Positions 55,534-63,935 of a DNA stretch of 64,000 bases are shown one piece after another. A program made the translations under genes and the position numbers. The notes below the pieces were generated by a model. It was given only the letters and a program-made list of their open reading frames with translations. It was not told the origin of the DNA and searched no databases. How positions within the stretch are numbered: position 1 is the first letter of the stretch; every line of letters starts with the position of its first letter. The stretch is from Collinsella provencensis (lineage in GTDB: Bacteria; Actinomycetota; Coriobacteriia; Coriobacteriales; Coriobacteriaceae), in the NCBI RefSeq assembly GCF_900199705.1, contig NZ_LT904908.1, forward strand, positions 317,694-381,693, given 5' to 3'.

Positions 55534-56595
55534 ATGGGAAACATGCGAACAAACCGCCTGCAAAAAATCTCAATCAAACTGCTCACATTCTGTCTTATCT
55601 TCGGCGCTTTCCCCCTCATGGGATGCACTGGCAACCAAAGCGTGGGAAGCGCGACGACAGGTGAGGAGTCTACGGCATCTTCTACCGAAGGCGTCAGCGC
55701 AAGCGCGGCATGGTACGACGAGCTGCCGCGTGAAAGCTGGTCGAACTTCGAAGAGATTGACGTGTCCGATGTGTCCGACTGGTACACCGTATACGAGCTC
55801 CCCAACAATGTCTATGCTATCGAGGATACCTCCCAGTGGGAGGAAGACATTGTCTACCTTGTAATCGGCGAGGATCGAGCGGCTCTCATCGACACCACCC
55901 TGGGCATCAGCCCAATCAAGCCTGTTGTTGACAAGCTGACCGACCTGCCCATAACCGTATTCCTAACCCATACCCACCATGACCACATCGGCGGCGCCCA
56001 CGAGTTCGATGACGTCTGGTGCTTTGACTCCGATGATGCTCGTCAACGCTTAGAGACCGGAATTGACGAATTTGAAGATGTGACATATGAGGTCGAAGAG
56101 GAAGCGCTCAAAAATGGGCTGCCCGATGGCATGGCCTTTGAAGACTTCGAAATCAAGGGAGTGAAGCCGGCCGGTACCTTTAAAGACGGAGATACGATTG
56201 ACTTGGGAGGAAGATCCCTTAGCGTCGTTCATACACCTGGCCACACCTCTGACTCCTGCTGCTTCATCGATCGAGAAAATGGCATCCTGTTCTCCGGGGA
56301 TACCTATTATCCTGACGATATATACGCCTTCTCAGCTGACGCTGATGTGGAAATCTATGCTTCGTCTCTCCATAAACTCGCAGAAACAATCGCACCAATG
56401 GATATCAATTTTCTGTGCACGGGCCACAACGAAATCGTGACCAACGTTAACGTGATTAATGATGTAGCAAACAACATGGACAAAATAATGGACGGAAGCG
56501 CAAATGAATACACCGTCGAAGACGATGGATACCGTCATTACAGCTTTGACGATGACATCGTAATCATCACCGAAGACAAAGATCAAACAAAGTAG
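55534..56595 (+). CDS. Metallo-beta-lactamase-fold lipoprotein
   Basis: A 353-residue exported lipoprotein. The signal peptide (about 1-30) ends in the lipobox LMGC with C31 as the lipidated residue. After a serine- and threonine-rich linker (to about 60) comes an MBL-fold hydrolase with H146, H148, D150 and H151 (THTHHDHIGG), further ligands in VHTPGHTSDS and SGDTYYPDD, and a late CTGHNE. The fold covers many hydrolases (thioesters, lactones, lactams, phosphodiesters), so the substrate is unknown. AAGGAAGGAAA precedes the start. An N-terminal helper segment (60-105) is not familiar. Divergent from the LuxR-type regulator. Confidence 0.8.
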   Translation: MGNMRTNRLQKISIKLLTFCLIFGAFPLMGCTGNQSVGSATTGEESTASSTEGVSASAAWYDELPRESWSNFEEIDVSDVSDWYTVYELPNNVYAIEDTSQWEEDIVYLVIGEDRAALIDTTLGISPIKPVVDKLTDLPITVFLTHTHHDHIGGAHEFDDVWCFDSDDARQRLETGIDEFEDVTYEVEEEALKNGLPDGMAFEDFEIKGVKPAGTFKDGDTIDLGGRSLSVVHTPGHTSDSCCFIDRENGILFSGDTYYPDDIYAFSADADVEIYASSLHKLAETIAPMDINFLCTGHNEIVTNVNVINDVANNMDKIMDGSANEYTVEDDGYRHYSFDDDIVIITEDKDQTK

Positions 56596-56641
56596 CCTGG
56601 CCAATGGCGTTTAAACTTTGCAGCGTCTAAATCACAAAAAT

Positions 56642-56679
56642 GCAAACCCCCTTTCATCGACAGGATGGAGGGGGCTTGC
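56642..56679. terminator. Strong hairpin between the MBL gene and aroF
   Basis: GCAAACCCCCTTTCATC (56642-56658) pairs with GATGGAGGGGGCTTGC (56664-56679) with a five-base loop and one bulge. On the plus strand no T run follows, so it is an atypical terminator for the MBL gene. On the minus strand five Ts follow, although no minus gene needs it. Confidence 0.5.
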
Positions 56680-56818
56680 TCGCATTTGGACAACATGAAC
56701 AAGAATCACGAAGCATCGTTCTTTCATCTCTGCTGCAAACCCGTGTCCCCTTTGTTGCAATCCAGCCGCGCGCGGCGGAATGCCCGAACGCTGCGGTACA
56801 CTAACGTGCATCTCAACT

Positions 56819-56869
56819 ATGCAGCTCGCCGGGCATTTCCGGCATACGCCGGAAAGGATCGCACCATGA
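56819..56869 (+). CDS. Possible 16-residue leader peptide overlapping the aroF start
   Basis: An ATG at 56819 opens a 16-codon frame encoding MQLAGHFRHTPERIAP. Its TGA overlaps the aroF ATG as ATGA, and the frame spans the two alternative hairpins before aroF. A -10-like TACACT lies at 56797-56802. No good ribosome site is seen, and it has no run of aromatic codons (one Phe). It may be chance. Confidence 0.3.
   Translation: MQLAGHFRHTPERIAP
56828..56855 (+). promoter_or_regulatory. Alternative hairpins before the aroF ribosome site
   Basis: Three complementary arms lie in a row: GCCGG (56828-56832), CCGGC (56839-56843) and GCCGG (56848-56852). Arms 2 and 3 make an 8-base hairpin TTTCCGGC/GCCGGAAA that reaches into the AAAGGA ribosome site. 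Pairing of arms 1 and 2 would free it. This is the layout of a translational switch. Confidence 0.45.
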
Positions 56870-57894
56870 TCGCCATTCTTCGCAAGGACGCATCCGAGGA
56901 AGCCGTCGGGCACATCGTCTCTTGGATCGAGAAAAAGGGGCTCACCGCCCATGTGAGCCGCGGTGAGAACGAGACGATCATCGGCCTTGTGGGTGACACC
57001 ACCAAAATCGACCCCTTCTTGCTCGAGTCAATCGATGTCGTCCAGCGCGTGCAGCGCGTATCCGACCCATTTAAGAAGGCCAATCGCAAGTTCCACCCCG
57101 CCGATACGGTTGTGGATTTTGGCTGTGGCATCAAAATCGGAGGCGGCAATTTCCAGGTCATTGCAGGTCCCTGCTCCGTTGAGGGCGAAAACCTCCTGCA
57201 TATCGCCCGCCGTGTAAAGGCGGCCGGTGCCACCATGCTCCGCGGAGGAGCCTACAAACCACGTACCAGCCCCTACGCTTATCAGGGCATGGGTGAACGC
57301 GGTCTCGACCTGCTGCTCGAGGCAAAAGCCGAGCTCGGTATGCCCATCGTGACGGAGGTTATGGATGTCCGCGACGTCCCCATCTTCGTCGACAAGGGCA
57401 TCGACGTCATGCAGATCGGCGCGCGCAACGCCCAGAACTTCAACCTTCTCAAAGAAGTAGGTAAGACAAACACCCCCGTGCTGCTCAAACGCGGCATCGC
57501 CGGCACCATCGACGAGTTGCTCATGGCAGCCGAATACATCATGAGCGAGGGTAACGACCATGTGATGCTCTGTGAACGTGGTATCCGCACATTTGAGACG
57601 CGCACCCGCAACACGTTCGACCTCAACGCGGTACCCGTCCTGCACAACCTGTCTCACCTGCCGGTCGTTGCAGATCCAAGCCACGCAACCGGATACACCC
57701 GCTACGTTGAGCCCATGGCGCTTGCAGCGTGCGCGGCCGGTGCCGACGCACTCGAAATCGAGGTTCATGACGACCCGGCGAACGCCTGGTCAGATGGCGC
57801 GCAGGCGCTCACGCCCGACCAGTTTGACCGCGCCATGGATCGTATCCGCGCAATCCGCGCTGTCATTGCCGAACAGCGCACTGAGGAGGCATAA
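56866..57894 (+). CDS. aroF: 3-deoxy-7-phosphoheptulonate synthase
   Basis: DAHP synthase joins phosphoenolpyruvate and erythrose-4-phosphate, the first step of the shikimate pathway. The 342-residue protein is of the type I-beta form: an N-terminal ferredoxin-like regulatory domain (about 1-70) and a TIM barrel with AGPCSVE (about 100-106), GGAYKPRTSPYAYQG and DPSHATG. The N-terminal domain usually confers feedback inhibition by tyrosine or phenylalanine. AAAGGA precedes the ATG at 56866. A longer in-frame start exists at 56665 but the added 67 residues are unlike any DAHP synthase. First gene of the aro run. Confidence 0.93.
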   Translation: MIAILRKDASEEAVGHIVSWIEKKGLTAHVSRGENETIIGLVGDTTKIDPFLLESIDVVQRVQRVSDPFKKANRKFHPADTVVDFGCGIKIGGGNFQVIAGPCSVEGENLLHIARRVKAAGATMLRGGAYKPRTSPYAYQGMGERGLDLLLEAKAELGMPIVTEVMDVRDVPIFVDKGIDVMQIGARNAQNFNLLKEVGKTNTPVLLKRGIAGTIDELLMAAEYIMSEGNDHVMLCERGIRTFETRTRNTFDLNAVPVLHNLSHLPVVADPSHATGYTRYVEPMALAACAAGADALEIEVHDDPANAWSDGAQALTPDQFDRAMDRIRAIRAVIAEQRTEEA

Positions 57895-57899
57895 GACCC

Positions 57900-58844
57900 G
57901 TGACGGTACCCGCAAACAAACACGCATCCCTTGAAGAATTCCCTTCTGGCAATCTGGCGGGCAGCGTGACCGTCGGTGTCGTGGGGCTGGGCCTTATCGG
58001 CGGATCGTTTGCACGCGCCTATGCCGCGGCGGGGACGACGGTGCTGGCGTATGACCCCAACTCGGACGCCATGGACCTCGCCCGCATCGACACCATCGCC
58101 GGCGTCTTGGATGACCAGACGCTCGGCACCTGTGATCTCATCGTACTTGCCGCGTATCCCGAGGCATGCCTCGATTGGCTACGCCGTCACGCAGAGGCGC
58201 TCGCACGCGCAACTACCGACCCCGTGCACGAGGGACCGCTCGTCATCGACACTGCCGGTGTAAAGGAACACGTCTGTAATGAGGCCTTTGAGCTGGCCAA
58301 GCAATACGGCTTCGCCTTTTGCGGGGCGCATCCCATGGCAGGCACGGAGTTTTCGGGCTTTGCCCATGCACGCGCCGACCTGTTCTGCGGAGCTCCCATG
58401 GTGCTCGTGCCGCCCGTGTTTGCGGATATCGACCGCCTCAATTTGCTCGACCGCGTCCATATGCTGCTAAAACCCTGCGGTTTTGGATCGTTTTCCGTCA
58501 CCACGCCGAACACGCATGACCGCGTCATCGCGTTTACGAGCCAGCTCGCACACGTGGTGTCAAACGCCTACGTGAAAAGCCCCACGGCGCAGGAGCACCA
58601 TGGTTTTTCTGCGGGAAGCTACCGCGACCTCACCCGCGTGGCGCACCTCAACCCGCAGATGTGGTCGGAGCTCATGATGGACGATGCCGACAACCTCAGC
58701 TTTGAGCTCACTACGATCATCGATAACCTCGGCGCCGTGCGCGACGCACTGGACGCGCGTGACACCAATCGCCTGCGCAAGCTGCTCGCTGAGGGAGATC
58801 GCATCAAACGCGCTCTCGACGACACACGGGAGCAGGAGGCATAG
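57900..58844 (+). CDS. tyrA: Prephenate dehydrogenase
   Basis: TyrA oxidises prephenate to 4-hydroxyphenylpyruvate with NAD, the tyrosine branch. The 314-residue protein has the nucleotide-binding GVVGLGLIGGSFARA (about 26-40) and the prephenate-binding HPMAGTEFSG region with a conserved histidine. There is no chorismate mutase or ACT domain, so feedback control may fall on aroF. The start is a GTG at 57900 with GGAGG about ten bases upstream, inside the end of aroF. Confidence 0.93.
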   Translation: MTVPANKHASLEEFPSGNLAGSVTVGVVGLGLIGGSFARAYAAAGTTVLAYDPNSDAMDLARIDTIAGVLDDQTLGTCDLIVLAAYPEACLDWLRRHAEALARATTDPVHEGPLVIDTAGVKEHVCNEAFELAKQYGFAFCGAHPMAGTEFSGFAHARADLFCGAPMVLVPPVFADIDRLNLLDRVHMLLKPCGFGSFSVTTPNTHDRVIAFTSQLAHVVSNAYVKSPTAQEHHGFSAGSYRDLTRVAHLNPQMWSELMMDDADNLSFELTTIIDNLGAVRDALDARDTNRLRKLLAEGDRIKRALDDTREQEA

Positions 58845-58960
58845 CGCCGCATTTCCCGCACTGTGTTCCCGCAGAGGTTTCCACCCGTTGCATCTCGGGC
58901 GCCTGTTGACCGAACACGTATCGTATTCATCCCTTCGACCCATGCATGAAAGCAGGATTT

Positions 58961-60100
58961 ATGGCAACCGCCTACACCCTCGACATTGACACGCCCCAGC
59001 CCTATCAGGTACACATCGGCACGTTTCTGCTGGAAGAAGCCGGGACTTTCACACATGCCGTGTGCCCTCGCGCCGAGCGCGCGCTCATCATCACCGACTC
59101 GAACGTGGGCCCGCTCTATGCCGCGCCTGTCCAGGAAAGCTTGGCCGCAGCGGGGCTCACCGTTGCCGTTGCCACGTTTGAAGCAGGCGAGGCGAACAAG
59201 CGCATCTCCACGCTTGAGATACTCCTCGAGCGCTGCGCTGAGGAAGAGCTCACCCGCAGCGATGTCATCATCGCTCTGGGCGGTGGCGTGACGGGCGATA
59301 TGGCGGGCTTCACCGCGGCGACCTATATGCGCGGCATCGACTTCGTGCAGATCCCGACGAGCCTGCTTGCCATGGTGGATTCATCGGTGGGCGGTAAAAC
59401 CGCCATCGACCTCTCGGCCGGTAAAAACCTTGCCGGCGCATTTTGGCAGCCCAAGGCTGTCATTGTCGACGTGGGGTGCTTGGGCACCCTCACCGATGAG
59501 CAGTTTGCCGACGGCTGCGGTGAAGTTGTCAAACACGCCGCCATCGCCGATGCCGAGCTGTTCGAGGAACTCGAGCGCACCCCGCTCACACCGGCGCTCC
59601 TTAAAAGCGATTTGGGCCGCGTGGCGTACCTCATTGCCCGCAACATCGACATCAAACGTGCGGTGGTCGTTGCCGACGAGCGCGAAACGAACCTGCGCAA
59701 ACTGTTGAATTTCGGCCACAGCATCGGGCATGGCGTTGAAGCCGCCGAGGGCTTTCGCCTGGGTCACGGCACCTGTGTGGGGATCGGCATGGTAGCCATC
59801 GCCAGCGCAAGCGTGACAGCCGATGTCTGCGCCGAGGATGTTCCCGAACGCCTTTGCGCTTTATTGCAAGCGCATGGTCTTTCGCTTGATTTCACCGCGA
59901 CATCTGAACGTATTTATGCCGAGGCGCTACACGACAAGAAACGCTCGGGCGATACCATCGACTTGATTGTCCCCCGCGAGATCGGCACGGTATCCCATCA
60001 GGTCACGCCGCTTGACGAGTTCCGTCGCATCCTTGAGGTCGGACTTGCCTGCACACGAGCCCTCGCTCATCCCGATTCTACAGAGGAGGACGCATGCTAG
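58961..60100 (+). CDS. aroB: 3-dehydroquinate synthase
   Basis: AroB turns DAHP into 3-dehydroquinate, using NAD and a divalent metal. The 379-residue protein has the NAD-binding GGGVTGDMAGFTAATYMRGI, the metal-binding GCGEVVKHA region and the histidines in NFGHSIGHGVE. The start at 58961 has AGCAGGAT upstream; starts at 58946 and 58942 are possible. A 116-base gap separates it from tyrA and contains no clear terminator. Confidence 0.95.
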   Translation: MATAYTLDIDTPQPYQVHIGTFLLEEAGTFTHAVCPRAERALIITDSNVGPLYAAPVQESLAAAGLTVAVATFEAGEANKRISTLEILLERCAEEELTRSDVIIALGGGVTGDMAGFTAATYMRGIDFVQIPTSLLAMVDSSVGGKTAIDLSAGKNLAGAFWQPKAVIVDVGCLGTLTDEQFADGCGEVVKHAAIADAELFEELERTPLTPALLKSDLGRVAYLIARNIDIKRAVVVADERETNLRKLLNFGHSIGHGVEAAEGFRLGHGTCVGIGMVAIASASVTADVCAEDVPERLCALLQAHGLSLDFTATSERIYAEALHDKKRSGDTIDLIVPREIGTVSHQVTPLDEFRRILEVGLACTRALAHPDSTEEDAC

Positions 60101-61410
60101 CGCGCATCACTCCCCGCCCGCTTGCTGGAACGGTTCCCGCCATCGCGTCGAAATCGATGGCGCACCGCATCATCATCGCCGCGGCGTTGGCCAATGGCGT
60201 CACTCATGTGACCTCGGCTACCACCTGTGCGGACATCGATGCGACCATCCGCTGCCTTACAGCCCTCGGCGCCCGCATCGACGTGACGCCCGCGGGCTAC
60301 GATGTGCACCCCATGCCCAAAAGCGTGGAACACGGGCTGCTCAAGGCTCTTTGCGGGGGTACGCTCGACTGCGGGGAATCCGGTTCCACGCTGCGCTTCA
60401 TGCTGCCCGTCTCCTGCGCCCTCGGCGCAGAGGCGACCTTCGTGGGAGCAGGACGTTTGGGCGAGCGCCCGCTCGCACCGCTTTCCGACGAGCTCATCGC
60501 GGGCGGCTGCTCGCTTGAGGGACTGGGTGCGTTCCCCTTGCGAACCTCGGGACGCCTACGCCCCGGCCGTTTTGAACTTCCCGGCAACGTGAGCTCGCAG
60601 TACATCTCCGGCTTGCTGCTCGCAGCGCCACTCATGGGCGGCACCACGCAAATCGCCGTCACGGGAACGCTCGAAAGCCGTCCCTACATCGACCTCACGC
60701 TCGATGTGCTCGAATCGTTTGGCGTCACCGTCGAGATTGAAACGGGGGCGACGCCGGGTGGATTGTCACTCACCGAATTCACGGTACCCGAGCAGACGTA
60801 TCGCACGCCGGGGGCGATCGCCGTTGAAGGGGACTGGTCAAACGCCGCGTTTTGGCTGTGCGCGGGAGCCCTGGGAGACCATGCCGTTACCGTACGCGGC
60901 GTGGATGCCGCTTCGGTGCAGGGTGATCGAGCCGTCAACGCCGCCCTCATGCTGTTCGGCGCCAAAGGACGCCGCAATGCGCAATCCTCGACCATCCGTC
61001 CTGACCGCCTGCGCGGCATCACGCTCGATGCACACGACATCCCCGATCTGGTCCCCGTGCTCTCCGCCGTCGCAGTCTGCGCCGAAGGCGAGAGCAGGAT
61101 CACCGGCTGCGCGCGCCTGCGCATCAAAGAATCCGATCGCCTCATGACCACTGCGCAAGAGCTCAACAACCTCGGGGCTGATGTGCGCGTCGAGGGCGAC
61201 TCTCTCGTCATCCAAGGACGCGAGCGCCTCGCAGGCGGACGCGTGCAAAGCCACAACGACCATCGCATCGCCATGATGGCCGCCGTCGCCGCCATTCGCT
61301 GCGACGGCCCTGTGGAGATCCTCGGAGCCGAAGCCGTGAATAAGAGTTATCCCGCATTCTTCGACCACTACCGCCTGCTCGGCGGCGAGGTCGAGCTCAT
61401 CGACGAATAG
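60094..61410 (+). CDS. aroA: 3-phosphoshikimate 1-carboxyvinyltransferase (EPSP synthase)
   Basis: AroA adds the enolpyruvyl group of PEP to shikimate-3-phosphate. The 438-residue protein has two domains with conserved KSMAHRIIIAAALANG, the LDCGESGSTLRF motif, and RIKESDRL with HNDHRIAMM near the C-terminus. The ATG overlaps the aroB stop by seven bases with AGAGGAGG upstream. The residue after the GES motif and the first KS motif are typical of class I enzymes sensitive to glyphosate, but this is not certain. Confidence 0.96.
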   Translation: MLARITPRPLAGTVPAIASKSMAHRIIIAAALANGVTHVTSATTCADIDATIRCLTALGARIDVTPAGYDVHPMPKSVEHGLLKALCGGTLDCGESGSTLRFMLPVSCALGAEATFVGAGRLGERPLAPLSDELIAGGCSLEGLGAFPLRTSGRLRPGRFELPGNVSSQYISGLLLAAPLMGGTTQIAVTGTLESRPYIDLTLDVLESFGVTVEIETGATPGGLSLTEFTVPEQTYRTPGAIAVEGDWSNAAFWLCAGALGDHAVTVRGVDAASVQGDRAVNAALMLFGAKGRRNAQSSTIRPDRLRGITLDAHDIPDLVPVLSAVAVCAEGESRITGCARLRIKESDRLMTTAQELNNLGADVRVEGDSLVIQGRERLAGGRVQSHNDHRIAMMAAVAAIRCDGPVEILGAEAVNKSYPAFFDHYRLLGGEVELIDE

Positions 61411-61419
61411 GAGACGCCC

Positions 61420-62556
61420 ATGGCCTCTGTATACGGCAACGTGCTGCATCTCTCGATTTTCGGTCAATCGCACTCCCCCGCCATCGGATGCTCGCTCGAC
61501 GGCATCCCCGCGGGCATTCCCGTGGACATGGAGCGCCTCCAGGCGTTTTTGAATCGTCGCGCACCCGGCAGGAGCGGCACCGCCACCGCGCGGCGTGAGG
61601 GTGATATCCCCGAGATCATCGCCGGCGTGACCGACGGGTACACCAATGGCGCCCCCATCGCCGCCATTATCCGCAACACCAACACGCGCAGCCGCGACTA
61701 CGACGAGCTGCGCCGCATTCCGCGCCCGGGACACGCCGACTACCCCGCCCAGGTGAAATACCGCGGATTCCAAGATGTGGCGGGCGGCGGGCACTTCTCC
61801 GGTCGCCTGACGGCGCCGCTGTGCATAGCCGGCGGCATCGCGCTGCAAGCGCTCGAAACCAAGGGGATCCGCATCGCCGCCCATATCGCAAACCTGGGAC
61901 CCGAGGGCATTCCCGACACCGCGCTCAACAATCTTGAACTCGACGAAACGCAGCTTAAGGCGATTCTCTCCAATCCGCTCCCTTGCATCGACGCACAAGC
62001 AGCCGAGCACATGCACGCGTGTATCCTCGAAGCGAAGAACAACCTCGATAGCGTGGGCGGCGTCGTCGAATGTGCGGCATACGGCGTTCCCGCGGGTCTA
62101 GGCGACCCCATGTTCGACGGTATCGAAAACCGTATCGCGCGCATCGCGTTCGGCATCCCCGCCGTTAAGGGTATCGATTTTGGAGCCGGATTTAGCGCCG
62201 CCTACCTGCGCGGTTCTCAAAACAACGATGCTTATCGGATGGTCGAGGACCGGGTTGCGCCGCAGACCAACAACGCCGGTGGCATTCTAGGCGGCATCAC
62301 GACCGGCATGCCCATCGTCTGGCAGATGGCGGTCAAACCCACACCCTCCATCGGCATGCCCCAGCATAGTGTCGATTTAGCCGCAGGTGAGGATGCTGAT
62401 TTAGTAGTCCATGGCCGCCATGACCCTTGCATCGTCCCACGCGCAGTGCCGGTTGCCGAAGCGGCATGCGCCCTCGCCCTGCTGGACGCGATGCTCGAGA
62501 ATCCTGTGCTCGACCTTGCAAACCCAAACGTTTGCAAGGCAAACACTGTCCGGTAA
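61420..62556 (+). CDS. aroC: Chorismate synthase
   Basis: AroC makes chorismate from EPSP using reduced FMN. The 378-residue protein has the conserved start GNVLHLSIFGQSHSPAIG, the RRxPGR segment, GGGHFSGR and the late SSxMPQHSVDL-like stretch (PSIGMPQHSVDL). It starts ten bases after aroA in the same operon. The end of the gene has a low-complexity stretch around LANPNVCKANTVR. Confidence 0.96.
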   Translation: MASVYGNVLHLSIFGQSHSPAIGCSLDGIPAGIPVDMERLQAFLNRRAPGRSGTATARREGDIPEIIAGVTDGYTNGAPIAAIIRNTNTRSRDYDELRRIPRPGHADYPAQVKYRGFQDVAGGGHFSGRLTAPLCIAGGIALQALETKGIRIAAHIANLGPEGIPDTALNNLELDETQLKAILSNPLPCIDAQAAEHMHACILEAKNNLDSVGGVVECAAYGVPAGLGDPMFDGIENRIARIAFGIPAVKGIDFGAGFSAAYLRGSQNNDAYRMVEDRVAPQTNNAGGILGGITTGMPIVWQMAVKPTPSIGMPQHSVDLAAGEDADLVVHGRHDPCIVPRAVPVAEAACALALLDAMLENPVLDLANPNVCKANTVR

Positions 62557-62596
62557 ACATTCAGAGGTCTGTATGTCTGCCACTTCCTTACAAGTG

Positions 62597-62622
62597 TTAA
62601 CCAGCCAAACGCTGCAGGTTAA
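62597..62622. repeat. Small inverted repeat TTAACC...GGTTAA in the aroC-pheA gap
   Basis: TTAACC (62597-62602) and GGTTAA (62617-62622) flank an inner AGC/GCT pair. It could be an operator or a small RNA hairpin in the pheA leader. Confidence 0.4.
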
Positions 62623-62687
62623 ACATACTGGACCCCTCTTATCGTGCCCAGCAAACACCATCCATCACCCACTCTTCATCCATCCTT

Positions 62688-62759
62688 CGAATTCCGTTGG
62701 ATTTTCCGCATTTTCCCTCGAAATAAACGTCCAAAATTCAGTAAAACCAACGGAATTCG
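62688..62759. repeat. 72-base imperfect palindrome upstream of pheA
   Basis: Outer arms CGAATTCCGTTGG (62688-62700) and CCAACGGAATTCG (62747-62759) are perfectly complementary. The inner arms continue as related TTTT-ATTTT segments, leaving a centre near CTCGAAATAAACG. It ends 30 bases before the pheA start and lacks a following T run, so it is not a standard terminator. Confidence 0.8.
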
Positions 62760-62789
62760 GAAGAGGGCCAACCATAAGAAAGGAACCAC

Positions 62790-63935
62790 ATGGAGCTGAG
62801 CGACGTTCGCGCACAGATTGATGAGATTGACGGCCAACTGCTCGACCTTTTCGTGCAGCGTATGAACCTTGCACGCGATGTTGCCGCAAGCAAAGTCGAT
62901 ACGGGCAAAGCGGTGTTCGACCCGGTACGCGAGCGCTCAAAGCTTGCCGCAATCGCCGCCCAGTCTCCCGACGGACTCCAAAACCAAAGCATTGCATTGT
63001 TCTCCCTGCTTATGAGCATGAACAAGGCTGAGCAGCTCCGCATCATCAATGGGGCGAAGGAGCAGGCGCAGTCGAAGAAGATGCGCGCCTCGTATCGTGC
63101 ACTTGAAGACGCATTCCCCACCATCGCCACTGTCTGCTGCCAAGGCGTCGAAGGCGCGTATAGTCAGCAGGCCGCATGCAAGCTCTTCGATGTTCCCGAC
63201 ATCACCTTCTCCCCTACGTTTGAGGGCGTGTTCGAGGCAGTTGAGGCAGGTACCTGCCAGTTCGGCGTGCTCCCCATCGAAAACTCAACGGCGGGTTCGG
63301 TCAACGCCGTGTATGACCTGCTCAGCAGGCATCATTTTTCCATCGTTCGTTCTGTGCGCCTCAAAATCGATCATAACCTTCTCGCCAAACCGGGTGCCCG
63401 CCTGGAGAACATCCGTGAAGTCGTCTCGCACAGCCAGGCACTCAACCAAAGCCGCGCGTTCCTGAACAACCTTGGAGTGAAGACGACCGTATGCGAGAAT
63501 ACAGCGCGCGCTGCCGAGCTTGTCGCCTCGTCCGAACGCACCGATCTTGCCGCGCTTTCGTCTTTCTCCTGCGCGTCGCTTTACGGCTTGATTCCGCTTG
63601 CGCGCAATGTACAAGATTCCGACAACAACTACACGCGCTTCGTGGTTATCGCCCGTGATCCCGCCATCTATCCCGGCGCCAACCGCTCCTCGATTCAACT
63701 CACGCTCACCAGTGAGCCAGGCGCACTGTATCGCGTGCTTGAGCGCATTTACGCGCTCAACATCGACCTTGTCAAACTTGAGAGCCGTCCCGTTCCGGGC
63801 AGCGACTTCGAGTTCATGTTCTACTTCGACCTGTCGTGCGCGGCCACGAGCCCGGCGTTCGCCACGCTGCTCGACAGCCTCGACGACCTATGTGACAGCT
63901 TTACGTACTTCGGCAGCTACACGGAGGTGCTGTAA
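62790..63935 (+). CDS. pheA: Bifunctional chorismate mutase/prephenate dehydratase (P-protein)
   Basis: The 381-residue P-protein converts chorismate to prephenate and on to phenylpyruvate. Domain 1 (about 1-90) is a helical chorismate mutase (VRAQIDEIDGQLLDLFVQRM). Domain 2 (about 110-280) is a prephenate dehydratase with GVEGAYSQQAA, LPIENSTAGSV and the catalytic TRF in NNYTRFVV. Domain 3 (about 295-380) is an ACT regulatory domain with the phenylalanine-binding EPGALYRVL and ESRPV, so feedback inhibition by phenylalanine is expected. AAAGGA precedes the start. A 233-base gap with a large palindrome sets it apart from aroC. Confidence 0.95.
   Translation: MELSDVRAQIDEIDGQLLDLFVQRMNLARDVAASKVDTGKAVFDPVRERSKLAAIAAQSPDGLQNQSIALFSLLMSMNKAEQLRIINGAKEQAQSKKMRASYRALEDAFPTIATVCCQGVEGAYSQQAACKLFDVPDITFSPTFEGVFEAVEAGTCQFGVLPIENSTAGSVNAVYDLLSRHHFSIVRSVRLKIDHNLLAKPGARLENIREVVSHSQALNQSRAFLNNLGVKTTVCENTARAAELVASSERTDLAALSSFSCASLYGLIPLARNVQDSDNNYTRFVVIARDPAIYPGANRSSIQLTLTSEPGALYRVLERIYALNIDLVKLESRPVPGSDFEFMFYFDLSCAATSPAFATLLDSLDDLCDSFTYFGSYTEVL

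Noticed and set aside
55395-55808. Longer start of the LuxR-type regulator reaching to 55808
   Set aside because: It would overlap the divergent MBL gene by over 270 bases, while the ATG at 55394 has a good ribosome site.
56665-56865. N-terminally extended aroF product or Phe/Tyr-rich attenuator peptide in frame with aroF
   Set aside because: The extension is unlike DAHP synthases, and an in-frame leader has no stop before aroF, so it cannot be a classical leader peptide.
58845-58960. Internal promoter between tyrA and aroB (TTGACC near 58902)
   Set aside because: No -10 lies at 16-18 bases; the nearest TATTCA is only 12 bases away.
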